A stretch of 64,000 bases of DNA from Kaistia terrae. GTDB taxonomy: Bacteria > Pseudomonadota > Alphaproteobacteria > Rhizobiales > Kaistiaceae. A model generated the notes under the pieces. The model saw only the letters and a program-made list of their open reading frames with translations, had not been told where the DNA came from and did not search any database. Positions 8,003 through 18,730 of the stretch are shown here, in pieces. The DNA is taken from contig NZ_JAPKNH010000002.1 of the NCBI RefSeq assembly GCF_026344005.1, forward strand, positions 434,001 to 498,000, in the 5' to 3' direction. Position numbers and translations under genes: made by a program. Within the stretch, counting starts at the first letter, position 1. Every line of letters starts with the position of its first letter.

Positions 8003-8974
8003 TCAGGAACCTGCCCCGGTCTGGCTGACGACGGCATCGCCTTCGCGCGTGCGGTGGGCCGAGACGCAAGCCAGAACGCTGGCGACCACCAGCACAATGG
8101 CGACGCTTTCCAGCGTCGTGGGTAGGCGGCTTTCCCAAAGGAAGCCGTAAAGCAGCGCGAACAGCGTTTCGAACAGGATCATCTGGCCGACCAGGGTGAG
8201 CGGCATCAGCCGGCTCATCCGGTTCCAGCAGGCGTTACCGATGATCGAGGCGAACAGCGCCACGCCGGCCGCCACGGCCGCGAAGCGTAGCCATTCGTCG
8301 GTTCCGTGGCTGTGGGCGCCGATCATCAAAGCTGGTGGCAGCAGGAGAAGCGCCAACCCGCCGGTGACGACGCCCGTCAAGAGGTTCCAGTCATGCGACG
8401 ACAGATGGTGGACCCGGACCAGCCAGCGGGCATTGACGACGGCATAGGTCGACCACGACGCCAGGGCGGCGATGGCGCAGGCGAGACCAATCCAGCCGCC
8501 TGCCTGAACGCCGCCTTCCGCGGACCCCAGCGATTGCCAGCCGATGCACAGGATGCCCGCCGTGCCGAGCAGCAGCGATGGCGCCAGTCGCGAGAGCGGC
8601 GTCGCGCCATGGTCGCGGCTGCCGACCAGCGTCACCGCGACCGGCAGGAAGCCGATGATCAGCGAAGTCATGGCGATGCCGCCAAGCTGCACGGCGCTTG
8701 CCAGCAACACGTAGTAGATGATGTTGCCAAGCAGGCTCAGCCAGACCAGCGCCCACCATTCGCGCCGGCCGAGTACACGAACGAGCCGGCGCCAGCGCGG
8801 GGCGATCAGCACGACCGCGAACAGGCCATAGGCGAGATAGCGGGCGGCGGCGAGTTGCAGCGGGGTGAATTCCCGCACGAGCTGCGGCGCGAGGAAGACG
8901 AGGCCCCACAGAGCGCCGGCGAAGACGCCGAAGCCCACTCCAACCCACATCTTGCCGTTGCTGGTCACGATCAT
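8003..8974 (-). CDS. EamA/DMT-family transporter
   Basis: A ten-helix drug/metabolite exporter of about 323 residues with two EamA repeats (GFGVFAGALWGLVFL at the start, WSTYAVVNARW in the middle). GGGAG abuts the ATG at 8974 but is 6 nt from the GTG two codons later (8968), which is therefore the more probable start. It lies 88 nt downstream of the AraC regulator on the same strand, which suggests a regulator-exporter operon; the cargo is unknown. Confidence 0.88.
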   Translation of the reverse strand: MIVTSNGKMWVGVGFGVFAGALWGLVFLAPQLVREFTPLQLAAARYLAYGLFAVVLIAPRWRRLVRVLGRREWWALVWLSLLGNIIYYVLLASAVQLGGIAMTSLIIGFLPVAVTLVGSRDHGATPLSRLAPSLLLGTAGILCIGWQSLGSAEGGVQAGGWIGLACAIAALASWSTYAVVNARWLVRVHHLSSHDWNLLTGVVTGGLALLLLPPALMIGAHSHGTDEWLRFAAVAAGVALFASIIGNACWNRMSRLMPLTLVGQMILFETLFALLYGFLWESRLPTTLESVAIVLVVASVLACVSAHRTREGDAVVSQTGAGS

Positions 8975-9062
8975 CTCCCGGAAAGACCCGGTGATGCCAT
9001 GTCGGGCTGCGCCGTTCTCGGCCGCCTCTATCGCATTTTAGGCCGAGGCTCGCAAAGGCTGC

Positions 9063-9821
9063 TCAAGGTGCGGACCCTGCTGTCGTGCGACTTTGTCGGC
9101 GATAGGCAGCGGGCGTCAGGCCGGTGGCGCGGCGCATGGCGCGCGTCAGCGCGTTCTGGTCGGAATAGCCAGCGCGAAACGCCAATTCGGCAATGGGACT
9201 ATCCGACGCTGCCAGCCATTCGCGCACGCGCTTCAGCCTAAGCTCGGACAGCCAGGCCGCCGGCGTCGTATCGAGCTCGCTGCGGAACAGCGCATGCAAC
9301 CGGCTGACGCTCATCGCCGTGCGCTCCGCCATCGCTTCGGTCGTCCAGGGCTTGCCCGGCGCTGCCTCGATCTGGCCGAGCAGGGCGGCCAGCCGCGATT
9401 GCGGCTGTGCCGGCGTCTGCACCAGGGCGTCGAGCAACAGCGCCAGCCAGTGCTCCATCTGGTCGCCCTTCGCGGCGCTGCCACCGGCGATAAAGCCCAT
9501 ATAGTCGATCAGCCGGTTCGCCGCCGGCGTCAGCGTCAGGAAGGGACGGGCGACGAGCCGGTCGACCACTTCCGGCGTCAGGCGGTCGGGATCGAGATCG
9601 ACGATGATCGAGCGGTTGGCGGGGTCGCCCTGCTGCGAATGCGGCGCGCGGGTTTCGACGAAGGCGGCGCGGTAGGCGTCGAGCCGCTGTTCGCGGCCGG
9701 CGATGTCGATCTCCAGCGTTCCCCGCAGTGGCAGCACCAGCTGGGCGAAGTCGTGCCAATGCGGCACGCTGGTGCCGTGGTAGCTGCGGATGTCGAGATT
9801 GAGCAGGGCGTTCGGGCGCAT
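9063..9821 (-). CDS. AraC-family transcriptional regulator
   Basis: A 252-residue regulator with an N-terminal cupin-like sensing domain ([16 protein letters not shown]) and a C-terminal pair of helix-turn-helices ([21 protein letters not shown] and [22 protein letters not shown]). It is divergent from uvrB across 96 nt and upstream of the EamA exporter on the same strand, which it probably controls. The ATG has no obvious ribosome site. Confidence 0.9.
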   Translation of the reverse strand: MRPNALLNLDIRSYHGTSVPHWHDFAQLVLPLRGTLEIDIAGREQRLDAYRAAFVETRAPHSQQGDPANRSIIVDLDPDRLTPEVVDRLVARPFLTLTPAANRLIDYMGFIAGGSAAKGDQMEHWLALLLDALVQTPAQPQSRLAALLGQIEAAPGKPWTTEAMAERTAMSVSRLHALFRSELDTTPAAWLSELRLKRVREWLAASDSPIAELAFRAGYSDQNALTRAMRRATGLTPAAYRRQSRTTAGSAP

Positions 9822-9900
9822 CGGGCGACTATATCAGGCCCGCGCCGGCATTTCGAAGCCGCAATCTTTGCATCGGACCTCTTCAAATTCGCGTGCGGAC

Positions 9901-9915
9901 GTTCTACTTTCGTAC
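9901..9915 (+). promoter_or_regulatory. LexA-like SOS box at uvrB
   Basis: GTTCTACTTTCGTAC is GTTC-N7-GTAC, one base from the alphaproteobacterial LexA consensus GTTC-N7-GTTC. It ends 2 nt before the uvrB ATG, so bound repressor would block transcription initiation or early elongation. The site is inferred from the match and the function of the gene. Confidence 0.45.
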
Positions 9916-9917
9916 CC

Positions 9918-12764
9918 ATGGCCAAGCGTCCCAAAACTTCCGGCTTCGGCGAAGCGCCGCAGGCTCCGCTCGAAGGTACTCCCCTGTCGGGCAACATCGC
10001 CGACTGGATGGACGAGATCGCACGCGCGGCGGATGCCGAGCCGATCGCGCCCAAGCCGAAGCGCGCACCCCGCGCGCGCGGCGAACGCATGCAACTCGTC
10101 GACCTGCCGGTCGATGAGGGTCGCAAGACCAAGTCCGGCAAGAAGGCCGACAAGAAATCCGAAAACGGTAGCGACACGCATAAATCCTCGCGCGGCACGT
10201 CGATCGGCGTGGCGGCGACGGCGCGCGAGCGCACCGCCAGCGGCCTCAATCCTGTCTCCGGCCTCGAGATCAGCCTCGAGGAAGCGGAATCGATGTCGGC
10301 GTCATCGGTGACGGCGACGGTCGCGGCGCTGTCGGCGCTGATCGAAACCGGACGCCCGGAAATCCAGGACAAGACCTGGGTGCCGCATCGGCCGCCACGG
10401 CCGGAGAAATCGGAAGGCGGCCAGCCGTTCCGCATCGTTTCGCCGTTCGAGCCGCGCGGCGACCAGCCGAACGCGATCCGCGAACTGGTGGCCGGCGTTG
10501 CCGAGCAGGAGCGCGATCAGGTTCTGCTCGGCGTCACCGGCTCCGGCAAGACGTTTACTATGGCGAAGATCATCGAGGAGACGCAGCGCCCCGCGCTCAT
10601 CCTCGCGCCGAACAAGACGCTTGCCGCCCAGCTTTACGGCGAGTTCAAGTCGTTCTTCCCGGACAACGCCGTCGAATATTTCGTCTCCTACTACGATTAC
10701 TATCAGCCGGAAGCCTATGTGCCGCGCACGGATACCTTCATCGAGAAGGAATCCTCCGTGAACGAGCAGATCGACCGCATGCGCCATTCGGCCACGCGCT
10801 CACTTCTGGAGCGCGACGACGTCATCATCGTCGCCTCGGTTTCCTGCATCTACGGTATCGGCTCGGTCGAGACTTATACCGCCATGACCTTTGGCATCAC
10901 GCTGGGCGAGCGGCTCAACCAGCGTCAGTTGCTGGCTGATCTGGTGGCGCTGCAATACAAGCGCCAGGACCTGAACTTTGTTCGCGGTTCCTTCCGGGTG
11001 CGCGGCGACACCGTCGAAATCTTCCCGGCCCACTTGGAGGATCGCGCCTGGCGGTTGTCGCTGTTCGGCGACGAGGTCGAGAGCATCACCGAGTTCGATC
11101 CGCTGACCGGTCAGAAGACGGCCGAACTGAAATTCGTCAAGGTTTATGCCAACTCGCACTATGTGACGCCGAAGCCTACGCTCAACCAGGCGATTGCCTC
11201 GATCAAGCAGGAGTTGCGCGGGCGTCTGGTCGAGTTGGAGGCCGCCGGCCGCCTGTTGGAAGCGCAGAGGCTGGAGCAGCGCTGCCGCTTTGATATCGAG
11301 ATGATCGAGGCGACGGGCGCCTGCGCCGGCATCGAGAACTATTCGCGTTATCTGACTGGCCGCCTGCCCGGCGAGCCGCCGCCGACGCTGTTCGAGTATC
11401 TGCCGGACAACGCGCTGGTGTTCACCGACGAGAGCCACGTCACCATTCCGCAGATCGGCGGCATGTATCGCGGCGACTTTAGGCGCAAGGCGACCTTGGC
11501 CGAATACGGCTTCCGCCTGCCTTCCTGCATGGACAACCGGCCGCTGCGCTTCGAGGAATGGGACGCGATGCGGCCGCAGACGGTGCACGTTTCGGCGACG
11601 CCCGGAAGCTGGGAGATGGAAGCGACCGGCGGCGTCTTCACCGAACAGGTCATTCGCCCGACCGGGCTGATCGATCCTCCTGTGGAAATCCGCACGGCCA
11701 AGACGCAGGTCGACGATCTGCTTGGCGAAGTGCGCGAGACGGCGAAGAAGGGCTATCGCACGCTGGTCACGACGCTCACGAAGCGTATGGCCGAGGATTT
11801 GACCGAATATCTGCACGAGAACGGTGTCCGCGTCCGTTACATGCACTCGGATGTCGAGACGCTGGAGCGCATCGAGATCATCCGCGATTTGCGCCTCGGC
11901 GCCTTCGACGTGCTGATCGGCATCAATCTGCTGCGCGAAGGCCTCGACATTCCCGAATGCGGCCTTGTCGCGATCCTCGACGCGGACAAGGAAGGTTTCC
12001 TGCGCTCCGAGACCTCGCTGATCCAGACCATCGGCCGCGCCGCGCGTAACGTCGACGGCAAGGTCATCCTCTATGCCGATCGCATCACCGGCTCGATGGA
12101 GCGGGCGATGGGTGAGACGGAGCGCCGCCGCGAGAAGCAGGTCGCCTACAATACCGAGCACGGCATCACGCCGGCTTCGATCAAGCGCGATATCGGCGAC
12201 ATCCTGTCCTCCGTCTACGAGCAGGATCACGTCACGGTCGATGCGGGCCTCGCCGATACGGCGCTTGTCGGCAACAATCTGAAGACGCATCTCGACGCGC
12301 TCGAGAAGAAGATGCGCGACGCGGCCATGAACCTCGAATTCGAGACGGCGGCGCGGCTACGCGACGAGATCAAGCGGCTCAAGGAGACGGAGCTCGCCAT
12401 CGCCGACGATCCGCTCGCCCGCCAGTCGTCGATCGACGAGCGCACGGGTGGCTATCGCGGCGAACGCAAATATGGCAACGCCGCCAATCTGCCGCCGGAG
12501 CCCAAGGGCGAGCCGAAGCCGCGGGCACGAAAGAATGATCTCGACGAGATGACGGTGAAGCGCACGGAAGTACCCGTCGCGACACGCGCCAGAAAACCGC
12601 ATCTGGACGAGATGGGCGCGAGTTCGAACATGACTTCGCTCGCGGCCGACGAACATGAGCGGCCACAGCGCCCGGATCCGATGACGACCAATCATCGGCC
12701 GGGTGGGCGTTCGGTTGGTGGCCGGGCCGGAAGCTCAGCGGGTCGCAAGGGGCCGAAGCGGTAG
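9918..12764 (+). CDS. uvrB: Excinuclease ABC subunit UvrB
   Basis: DNA-damage verifying helicase-like subunit of nucleotide excision repair; it receives lesions from UvrA and recruits UvrC. It is 948 residues against about 670 in E. coli. The start [14 protein letters not shown] at 9918 excludes an upstream frame that overlaps araC. A basic, low-complexity N-terminal extension of about 150 residues precedes the core. Walker A GVTGSGKT is near 205, the beta-hairpin [12 protein letters not shown] follows, and helicase motif VI is QTIGRAARN. The UvrC-binding UVR motif is near residues 792-825, followed by a 120-residue Arg/Lys/Gly-rich tail. Such extensions occur in rhizobial UvrB proteins. Confidence 0.97.
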   Translation: MAKRPKTSGFGEAPQAPLEGTPLSGNIADWMDEIARAADAEPIAPKPKRAPRARGERMQLVDLPVDEGRKTKSGKKADKKSENGSDTHKSSRGTSIGVAATARERTASGLNPVSGLEISLEEAESMSASSVTATVAALSALIETGRPEIQDKTWVPHRPPRPEKSEGGQPFRIVSPFEPRGDQPNAIRELVAGVAEQERDQVLLGVTGSGKTFTMAKIIEETQRPALILAPNKTLAAQLYGEFKSFFPDNAVEYFVSYYDYYQPEAYVPRTDTFIEKESSVNEQIDRMRHSATRSLLERDDVIIVASVSCIYGIGSVETYTAMTFGITLGERLNQRQLLADLVALQYKRQDLNFVRGSFRVRGDTVEIFPAHLEDRAWRLSLFGDEVESITEFDPLTGQKTAELKFVKVYANSHYVTPKPTLNQAIASIKQELRGRLVELEAAGRLLEAQRLEQRCRFDIEMIEATGACAGIENYSRYLTGRLPGEPPPTLFEYLPDNALVFTDESHVTIPQIGGMYRGDFRRKATLAEYGFRLPSCMDNRPLRFEEWDAMRPQTVHVSATPGSWEMEATGGVFTEQVIRPTGLIDPPVEIRTAKTQVDDLLGEVRETAKKGYRTLVTTLTKRMAEDLTEYLHENGVRVRYMHSDVETLERIEIIRDLRLGAFDVLIGINLLREGLDIPECGLVAILDADKEGFLRSETSLIQTIGRAARNVDGKVILYADRITGSMERAMGETERRREKQVAYNTEHGITPASIKRDIGDILSSVYEQDHVTVDAGLADTALVGNNLKTHLDALEKKMRDAAMNLEFETAARLRDEIKRLKETELAIADDPLARQSSIDERTGGYRGERKYGNAANLPPEPKGEPKPRARKNDLDEMTVKRTEVPVATRARKPHLDEMGASSNMTSLAADEHERPQRPDPMTTNHRPGGRSVGGRAGSSAGRKGPKR

Positions 12765-12866
12765 GTCGGGGCGCTTCATTGTTTGTGGAAACGACGAAGC
12801 GCTCCAATTCCCAGTCTTGTCGCGTTTCCCTGACGCGAACCGGCGGCGGTATCGTTCGAAAGCGCT

Positions 12867-13592
12867 CTATTCCGCCGCCTTCGTCTTGATCAGCACAAAT
12901 CCGCGCGTGCGATCCCCATTCGAGGCGTCCGGCGTATTCATCGCGGCGAAGAGATCCTCCGCCTTGACCCAGACGGGCGGGTACTTGTAGCGGGCGACGT
13001 CGAGGATGAGGAAGCGGTCGGCTTCTGCGTCATAGGCCGCGAGCGGCGAAATATGGCCGCCGACCTCCTGGCGGATCGCCTTGCGCAGGTAGTTGACGAT
13101 GACGAAGTGGCCGGGTTGGTCGAGATACTCGCGTCCCATCGCGCGGAAATCGTCGAGGCTGGTGTCGCCGGCATGCTTGACGACAACGGCAAGCGGTTGC
13201 GTCGCCAGCACGCCGCCCAGTTCGTCGAGCGTCATGCCTTGCTTGAGGATCGTGTCGCGCGAGACGATCGCATCGGTTCTCTCGTCGAGCAGATTGTCCT
13301 GCGTGAAGGTTCGGTAGGGTTCGTATTCCGGCACGGGGGGCGCCGGTACGCCGGAAGCGTTCAGCACCATCACCATCGAGGCGACGCCACAGTAAGACTG
13401 AGTCTTCTGCGTGACGAAATTGTCGGCGAGCGGGAAATAGGCCTCGCGCGCATCGGCGCCGACCAACAGCGCTTCGCCTCCGTCCGTCGCCGCGCCGATC
13501 AAATTGTCCGGCAGCGGCAACTGTTCGGCAGAGGCTTGCCCGATTGAAATGCCGAGCAGCAGCACCGCGGCGCGAAAGCAGGAAGCGATCAT
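12867..13592 (-). CDS. Secreted phytochelatin-synthase-like cysteine peptidase (family C83)
   Basis: A 241-residue exported protein. The signal peptide runs to about residue 22 (GISIGQASA). The papain-like catalytic triad of phytochelatin synthases is intact: Cys in QSYCGVASMVM, His in GGHISPLAAYD and Asp in ILDVARYKYPPVWV. Prokaryotic members have only the N-terminal catalytic domain and mainly cleave glutathione to gamma-Glu-Cys, with little phytochelatin synthesis. A signal peptide implies a periplasmic thiol peptide substrate. The methionine-rich gene lies 112 nt upstream on the same strand. Confidence 0.88.
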   Translation of the reverse strand: MIASCFRAAVLLLGISIGQASAEQLPLPDNLIGAATDGGEALLVGADAREAYFPLADNFVTQKTQSYCGVASMVMVLNASGVPAPPVPEYEPYRTFTQDNLLDERTDAIVSRDTILKQGMTLDELGGVLATQPLAVVVKHAGDTSLDDFRAMGREYLDQPGHFVIVNYLRKAIRQEVGGHISPLAAYDAEADRFLILDVARYKYPPVWVKAEDLFAAMNTPDASNGDRTRGFVLIKTKAAE

Positions 13593-13704
13593 GATGACGG
13601 TCCCGACGCAAGTTCAGTCAAGGGCGCATCATGCCGTAATTCCATGCGCGGGACGAGTCCTTGACTATTGCGCCGAGCCGAATCTCGTTCGCTCACGGTT
13701 TTGC

Positions 13705-13992
13705 TCAATGTGTAGCGCAGGCCATCTTGCCGTTTGACATCTTCATGTCGTTCATCATGTACATCTTGCCATCGGCGCCCATCATCATCACGACGCAGCC
13801 ATCCATCGGCTTGGCGTTCTTCATCATCGTCTCGCTCATCATCTTGTCGGTGTGCATGACGCGATCGATTCGGCCGTTCGGCATCATCATGACCGTCTCG
13901 CCCTTTTTCATCATCATCTCGGCTGCGACGGCGGGTGCGGTTGCCAGGGTCGCAAGACCGACAGCCGCGAGGAGTATGGACCATCTGCGCAT
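13705..13992 (-). CDS. Methionine-rich small exported protein, putative metal binder
   Basis: A 95-residue protein starting MRRWSILLAA, chosen because GGAGGA lies 4-5 nt upstream of the ATG at 13992. A clear signal peptide ends near AVAAE (residue 25). The mature part of about 70 residues holds 21 methionines, in MMM, MMMP, KMM, ETMM and YMMNDMKM clusters, plus two Cys and two His. This resembles the Met motifs of periplasmic copper and silver proteins, but I recognise no named family. It is followed by the phytochelatin-synthase-like gene, so a metal role is inferred. Confidence 0.75.
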   Translation of the reverse strand: MRRWSILLAAVGLATLATAPAVAAEMMMKKGETVMMMPNGRIDRVMHTDKMMSETMMKNAKPMDGCVVMMMGADGKMYMMNDMKMSNGKMACATH

Positions 13993-14331
13993 TTCTTCCT
14001 CCATGTTTGCCAATGCCGCCATTCTGCGGCCTCGGGTGTATCTAGAACGACATGCCCCGGTGGCGCAGTTTGCCAGTATCACTTCATCGTGTTGGGCGGT
14101 TCCACGGAACGCTGTTTCCGGCGCCATCCTCGATGCATATTTTCTGACACAGCTCGGCCATCGGGAATCCTTCTGGCGCGGAAATGCGGGGCGGTCGCTT
14201 TGCATCGCCTCGATTTTTCTTCGCCCGGGCGGTGACGGATCTGCACAGCAATTCATCAGACCATTGGCCACAGTCCCGGAATCACGAGCATTTTTGCGAT
14301 TGTTGAAGAGCCGGATACCGTGATGAAAAAT

Positions 14332-14363
14332 GGTGTTTGACTGACACCCGAATTAAATAATAC
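14332..14363 (+). promoter_or_regulatory. Candidate promoter and dyad upstream of chvE
   Basis: TTGACT (14337-14342) and TAATAC (14358-14363) are 15 nt apart, and the -35 is flanked by the inverted repeat GGTGT-N7-ACACC (14332-14348), a possible operator. The leader to chvE would be about 160 nt. The rest of the 535-nt gap 13993-14527 shows no gene. Confidence 0.4.
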
Positions 14364-14527
14364 CAAGGCGTGCTGAGCGCAGTTCTGCCCCGCAGGGCGG
14401 GATGAGCGGACGAGCGCCACCAAGAGGTCGGTCGGCGCCGTGATCGGAGGATCGCGTAGGCGAAGCGGGCCGAACATCGGCAGCTAAGTGCACGCGTGAG
14501 CAAACGTCGTACTATTGGGAGAAGTTC

Positions 14528-15598
14528 ATGAAGATGTTCAAGTCCGCGCTCGCGGCAGTTACCGTCAGCATGCTGGCGCTTTCGCCGGCAGCGCACGCAG
14601 AAGACAAGGGCTTGATCGGCGTCCTGATGCCGACGAAGACGTCGCAGCGTTGGATCAACGATGGCGATGCCGTGAAGTCCCAGCTCGAAGCCAAGGGCTA
14701 TACGGTCGATCTCCAGTATGCCCAGGACGATATTCCGAACCAGCTGAGCCAGCTCGAGAACGAGATCACCAAGGGTCCGAAGGCCCTGATCATCGCCTCG
14801 ATCGACGGCACGACGCTGTCGGACGCGCTGCAGAAGTCGGCTGATGCCGGCGTCGTCGTCGTCGCCTACGATCGCCTGATCAAGAAGACCCCGAACGTCG
14901 ACTACTACACGACCTTCGACAATTTCGGCGTCGGCGTCATCCAGGCTACTTCGTTGGTGAAGGGCCTCAAGGAACGCTTCCCCGACACCAAGCCGTGGAA
15001 CGTCGAGTTGTTCGGCGGTTCGCCGGACGACAACAACGCCTTCTTCTTCTACGACGGCGCCATGTCCGTCCTGCAGCCGCTGATCGACGACGGCTCGATC
15101 AAGATCGTGTCCGGCCAGGTCGGCATGGACAAGGTCGGCACGCTGCGTTGGCTCGCTGCCACCGCTCAGGCCCGCATGGACAACCTGCTTTCGGCCAATT
15201 ACTCGGACGGCAAGCGCGTTGACGGCGTTCTCTCGCCGTATGACGGCCTGTCGCGCGGCATCATCGCGTCGCTCCGCGGCGTTGGCTACGGCACCGCTGA
15301 TCAGGCTTGGCCGATCATCACCGGCCAGGACGCCGAGACCGCTTCGGTCAAGGCGATCATTGCCGGCGAGCAGTATTCGACCGTGTTCAAGGACACCCGC
15401 GATCTCGCCAAGTCGACCGTCGAACTCGTCGACACGGTCCTCTCGGGCGGCAAGCCGGAAAACCTCGACACCAAGACCTACAACAACGACGTCAAGGTCG
15501 TTCCGTCGATCCTGCTGACGCCGCATGAGGTCGACAAGACCAACTACGAGAAGCTCGTGGTTGAGTCGGGCTACATCAAGGCCGACGAACTCAAGTAA
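14528..15598 (+). CDS. chvE: ChvE-type multiple-monosaccharide ABC transporter substrate-binding protein
   Basis: Periplasmic sugar-binding protein of 356 residues with a signal peptide (cleaved after AAHA, residue 24). The ligand-binding fold shows [18 protein letters not shown] at the mature N-terminus and the hinge region [15 protein letters not shown], typical of ChvE/xylose-type CUT2 binding proteins. In Agrobacterium ChvE binds several aldoses and passes sugar signals to VirA. GGGAGAAG precedes the ATG. First gene of a chvE-gguA-gguB importer operon. Confidence 0.9.
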   Translation: MKMFKSALAAVTVSMLALSPAAHAEDKGLIGVLMPTKTSQRWINDGDAVKSQLEAKGYTVDLQYAQDDIPNQLSQLENEITKGPKALIIASIDGTTLSDALQKSADAGVVVVAYDRLIKKTPNVDYYTTFDNFGVGVIQATSLVKGLKERFPDTKPWNVELFGGSPDDNNAFFFYDGAMSVLQPLIDDGSIKIVSGQVGMDKVGTLRWLAATAQARMDNLLSANYSDGKRVDGVLSPYDGLSRGIIASLRGVGYGTADQAWPIITGQDAETASVKAIIAGEQYSTVFKDTRDLAKSTVELVDTVLSGGKPENLDTKTYNNDVKVVPSILLTPHEVDKTNYEKLVVESGYIKADELK

Positions 15599-15615
15599 TC
15601 GCACGATCCAGATTG

Positions 15616-15639
15616 GGGGCCTCGCGCAAGCGAGGCCCC
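15616..15639 (+). terminator. Intercistronic stem-loop between chvE and gguA
   Basis: A perfect 10-bp stem GGGGCCTCGC/GCGAGGCCCC closes a GCAA tetraloop 17 nt after the chvE stop, followed only by TTCTC. It probably acts as a leaky terminator or an RNA 3' end protector that raises binding-protein mRNA over the ATPase and permease messages. Confidence 0.7.
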
Positions 15640-15704
15640 TTCTCGTCTCGCGGGCGAGGGGCTAACGTCCCCTGGTCCGTATGCCTACGCCGGAGCGGTC
15701 CGCC

Positions 15705-17237
15705 ATGCCTTCATACATTCTCGAGATGCGCGACATCACCAAGACCTTTCCAGGGGTCAAGGCGCTCTCGAACGTCAGTCTCAAGGTCGAGGAAGGCGAG
15801 ATTCACGCCATCTGCGGCGAGAACGGGGCCGGCAAGTCGACCCTGATGAAAGTCCTGTCCGGCGTTTATCCGGCCGGCGACTATGAGGGGAAGATCATCT
15901 ATCGCGGTGAAGAGTGCCAGTTCAAAGGCATTCACGACAGCGAGGGGAAGGGCATCGTCATCATCCACCAGGAACTCGCCCTGGTCCCGATGCTGTCGAT
16001 CGCCGAAAACATCTTCCTCGGCAACGAACATGCGAAGTTCGGCGTGATCGACTGGGCCGCCAATGAAAAGCGCACCCGCGATCTGCTGAAGAAGGTGGGT
16101 CTCAGCGAAGACCCGAAGACCCTGATCACCAATATCGGCACCGGCAAGCAGCAATTGGTGGAGATCGCCAAGGCGCTGAGCAAGGAAGTCGAGCTGCTGA
16201 TTCTTGACGAGCCGACGGCAAGCCTTTCCGAGAAGGACAGCCAGGCGCTCCTGGATCTGCTGCTGGAGTTCAAGCGCGAGGGCATCACCTCGATCATCAT
16301 TTCGCACAAGCTGAACGAGATCAATCGCGTCGCCGACCATGTCACGGTCATTCGCGACGGACGGTCGATCGAGACGCTGGACCGTAGCGAAATCAGCGAG
16401 GACCGGATCATCACCTCGATGGTGGGCCGCTCGCTCGAAGACAGATACCCGCCGCGCGATCCGAAGATCGGCGAGGTCTATTTCCAGGTGAAGAACTGGT
16501 CGGTCTATCATCCGCTGCATGCGGACCGTCAGGTCATCAAGAACATCGATCTGAATGTCCGCAAGGGCGAGGTCGTCGGCATAGCGGGCCTGATGGGCGC
16601 CGGGCGTACCGAATTCGCCATGAGCGTGTTCGGGCGCAGCTATGGTCGCAAGATCACCGGCGAAGTCGAACTGCACGGCAAGCCGGTCGATGTCTCGACA
16701 GTCGGCAAGGCGGTTAAGCACGGCCTTGCCTATGTCACGGAGGACCGCAAGGTCTTCGGCCTCAATCTGATTGAGGACATCAAGAACAACATCACCATCG
16801 CCAATTTGAAGGGCGTGTCGACCAACGGTGTCATCAACGACCTCAGGGAACTCGACGTCGCCAACGAATACCGCACCAAGACCAACATCCGCTCGCCCAG
16901 CGTCTACCAGAAGACCGGCAATCTGTCGGGCGGCAATCAGCAGAAGGTGGTGCTGAGCAAGTGGCTCTTCGCCAACCCGGAGGTGCTAATCCTCGACGAG
17001 CCGACGCGCGGCATCGACGTCGGCGCCAAATATGAAATCTACACGATCATTGCGCGGCTCGCGGCCGAGGGCAGGGCGATCATCGTCATCTCCTCCGAAA
17101 TGCCCGAGCTTCTTGGCATCTCCGATCGCATCTACGTCATGAACGAGGGTGCGATCGTCGGCGAAATGCCGGCAAGCGAGGCCAGCCAGGAGAAGATCAT
17201 GCGCGCCATCGTGCGCGGAGAAGGAAAAGCAGCATGA
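15705..17237 (+). CDS. gguA: Multiple-monosaccharide ABC transporter ATP-binding protein GguA (MmsA type)
   Basis: Two-domain CUT2-family ATPase, 510 residues from the ATG at 15705 ([13 protein letters not shown]). A second ATG eight codons upstream lacks a ribosome site, while CGGAGCG lies about 10 nt before this one. The first half has Walker [10 protein letters not shown] and Walker [13 protein letters not shown]. The second half has a degenerate nucleotide site ([11 protein letters not shown]) but an intact [14 protein letters not shown] signature and [13 protein letters not shown]. It energises sugar import with GguB, which it overlaps by 4 nt. Confidence 0.92.
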   Translation: MPSYILEMRDITKTFPGVKALSNVSLKVEEGEIHAICGENGAGKSTLMKVLSGVYPAGDYEGKIIYRGEECQFKGIHDSEGKGIVIIHQELALVPMLSIAENIFLGNEHAKFGVIDWAANEKRTRDLLKKVGLSEDPKTLITNIGTGKQQLVEIAKALSKEVELLILDEPTASLSEKDSQALLDLLLEFKREGITSIIISHKLNEINRVADHVTVIRDGRSIETLDRSEISEDRIITSMVGRSLEDRYPPRDPKIGEVYFQVKNWSVYHPLHADRQVIKNIDLNVRKGEVVGIAGLMGAGRTEFAMSVFGRSYGRKITGEVELHGKPVDVSTVGKAVKHGLAYVTEDRKVFGLNLIEDIKNNITIANLKGVSTNGVINDLRELDVANEYRTKTNIRSPSVYQKTGNLSGGNQQKVVLSKWLFANPEVLILDEPTRGIDVGAKYEIYTIIARLAAEGRAIIVISSEMPELLGISDRIYVMNEGAIVGEMPASEASQEKIMRAIVRGEGKAA

Positions 17238-18526
17238 GCACCGATATCGCTCCAACCCCGCAGACCGGCGTCGCCCAAGACGTCCAGACCGGTACGCGCG
17301 TCCCCGTTTCGTCGTTCGTTTCGAACCTGCGTGAATATGGGCTCATCCTGGCGCTGATCGCCATCATGGTGTTCTTCCAGCTGACGACGGGAACCCTGTT
17401 CAAGCCGGTCAACCTCAGCAACCTCGTCCAGCAGAACAGCTTCATCATCGTGATGGCGCTCGGCATGCTGCTCGTCATCGTCTCCGGCCATATCGACCTC
17501 TCGGTCGGCTCGGTCGCGGGCTTCATCGGCGCGCTCGCGGCGATGATGATGGTGATATGGCCGCTTGGCGGCTTCTTCAGCAATCCGTTGATCGTCGCGA
17601 TCATCTGCCTGGTCATCGGCGGCGCCATCGGCGCGGCGCAGGGCTACTGGATCGCCTATCACCGGATCCCGAGCTTCATCGTCACGCTCGCCGGCATGCT
17701 GGTGTTCCGTGGTCTCTGCCAGGGACTTCTCGGCGGCGGTTCGTCGGTCGGCCCGCTCCCGGACTCGTTCAAGGCGCTCAGCTCGGGCTTCCTGCCGGAA
17801 GTCCTTGGTACCTGGACGCTGATCCCCCCGACGATCAACGCGGCCGGCAAGACCGTTTTCGGCAGCGGCATCACGCTCAACATGACTACCGTCGTGCTCG
17901 GCGTCATCGCTGTCCTCGCTTATGCTATCTCCGGCATCCGCGCTCGCAAGACGCGCGAGAAGCATGGCTATGAGGCCGAGCCCTTCGCGCTCTTCGTCGT
18001 CAAGACGGTCGTCATCTCGGCGCTGGCGCTGTTCTTCGTCTACCAGTTCGCGGTCTATCGCGGCTTCCCGATCGTCCTCGTGGTGATGGGTATCCTCGTC
18101 GCGTTCTTCGTCTTCATCACGCGACACACGACCATCGGGCGTCGGGTCTATGCGATGGGCGGCAACATCAAGGCGGCGCAGCTCTCCGGCATCAAGACCG
18201 AGCGGCTGACGCTTCTTGTCTTCGTCAACATGGGCATGCTGTCGGCGCTCGGTGGCCTGATCATCGCCGCTCGCCTCGGCCAGGCTGTGCCGGCTGCCGG
18301 TCTGGGCAGCGAGCTCGACGTCATCGCGGCGGTGTTCATCGGCGGCGCTTCGGCCATGGGCGGCGTCGGCCAGGTGATCAGCACCGTTGTCGGCGGCTTC
18401 ATCATGGGCGTGATGAACAACGGCATGTCGATCATGGGCGTGAACGTCGACTGGCAGCAGGTCGTGAAGGGCCTCGTCCTGCTCGGCGCCGTGGTCTTCG
18501 ACGTCTACAACAAGAACAAGAGCTGA
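17234..18526 (+). CDS. gguB: Multiple-monosaccharide ABC transporter permease GguB
   Basis: Inner-membrane permease of 430 residues with about ten or more hydrophobic segments. The CUT2 permease motifs are present: [16 protein letters not shown] near residue 80 and [20 protein letters not shown] near residue 375. Its ATG overlaps the gguA stop (ATGA), so the two are translationally coupled, and a strong terminator follows. Confidence 0.92.
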   Translation: MSTDIAPTPQTGVAQDVQTGTRVPVSSFVSNLREYGLILALIAIMVFFQLTTGTLFKPVNLSNLVQQNSFIIVMALGMLLVIVSGHIDLSVGSVAGFIGALAAMMMVIWPLGGFFSNPLIVAIICLVIGGAIGAAQGYWIAYHRIPSFIVTLAGMLVFRGLCQGLLGGGSSVGPLPDSFKALSSGFLPEVLGTWTLIPPTINAAGKTVFGSGITLNMTTVVLGVIAVLAYAISGIRARKTREKHGYEAEPFALFVVKTVVISALALFFVYQFAVYRGFPIVLVVMGILVAFFVFITRHTTIGRRVYAMGGNIKAAQLSGIKTERLTLLVFVNMGMLSALGGLIIAARLGQAVPAAGLGSELDVIAAVFIGGASAMGGVGQVISTVVGGFIMGVMNNGMSIMGVNVDWQQVVKGLVLLGAVVFDVYNKNKS

Positions 18527-18549
18527 CGGCCAGCAGCCGCGCAGACATG

Positions 18550-18586
18550 AAAAAGGCCCCGCTCGTTCGAGCGGGGCCTTTTTTGT
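18550..18586 (+). terminator. Terminator of the chvE-gguAB operon
   Basis: AAAAAGGCCCCGCTC pairs with GAGCGGGGCCTTTTTT around GTTC. With A-runs on one side and T-runs on the other it could work in both directions. Confidence 0.9.
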
Positions 18587-18650
18587 TGGGCGGATGGAAG
18601 GTCGCTGAAGGGTCTTCGCGCCTCCCCGAAGGCAGCTCGTGCAGCCCTCG

Positions 18651-18700
18651 ACACCAACATCCTGGGGAGGCTTGCGTAGCAAGCCGTCTCGAAGGACGCA
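18651..18700 (+). repeat. REP-like element, copy 1
   Basis: The unit GGAGGC-hairpin-GCCGTC-TCGAAGGACGC, with internal hairpin GGCTTGC/GCAAGCC around GTA, resembles the GGAGG(hairpin)CCGTCTCGAA elements scattered between genes in Rhizobiales. An inverted, diverged copy lies 30 nt downstream. Apart from the terminator and this pair, the 314-nt gap 18527-18840 shows nothing. Confidence 0.65.
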
Positions 18701-18730
18701 CCGCTGAGGGCTGACTATCGAAGACACCAC

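Noticed and set aside
9093-9917. In-frame extension of uvrB by 275 codons
   Set aside because: It overlaps the araC gene and the divergent promoter; homologous UvrB N-termini start near MAKRP.
12771-12802. GCGCTTC/GAAGCGC hairpin after uvrB
   Set aside because: An 18-nt loop and no T-run make it a poor terminator.
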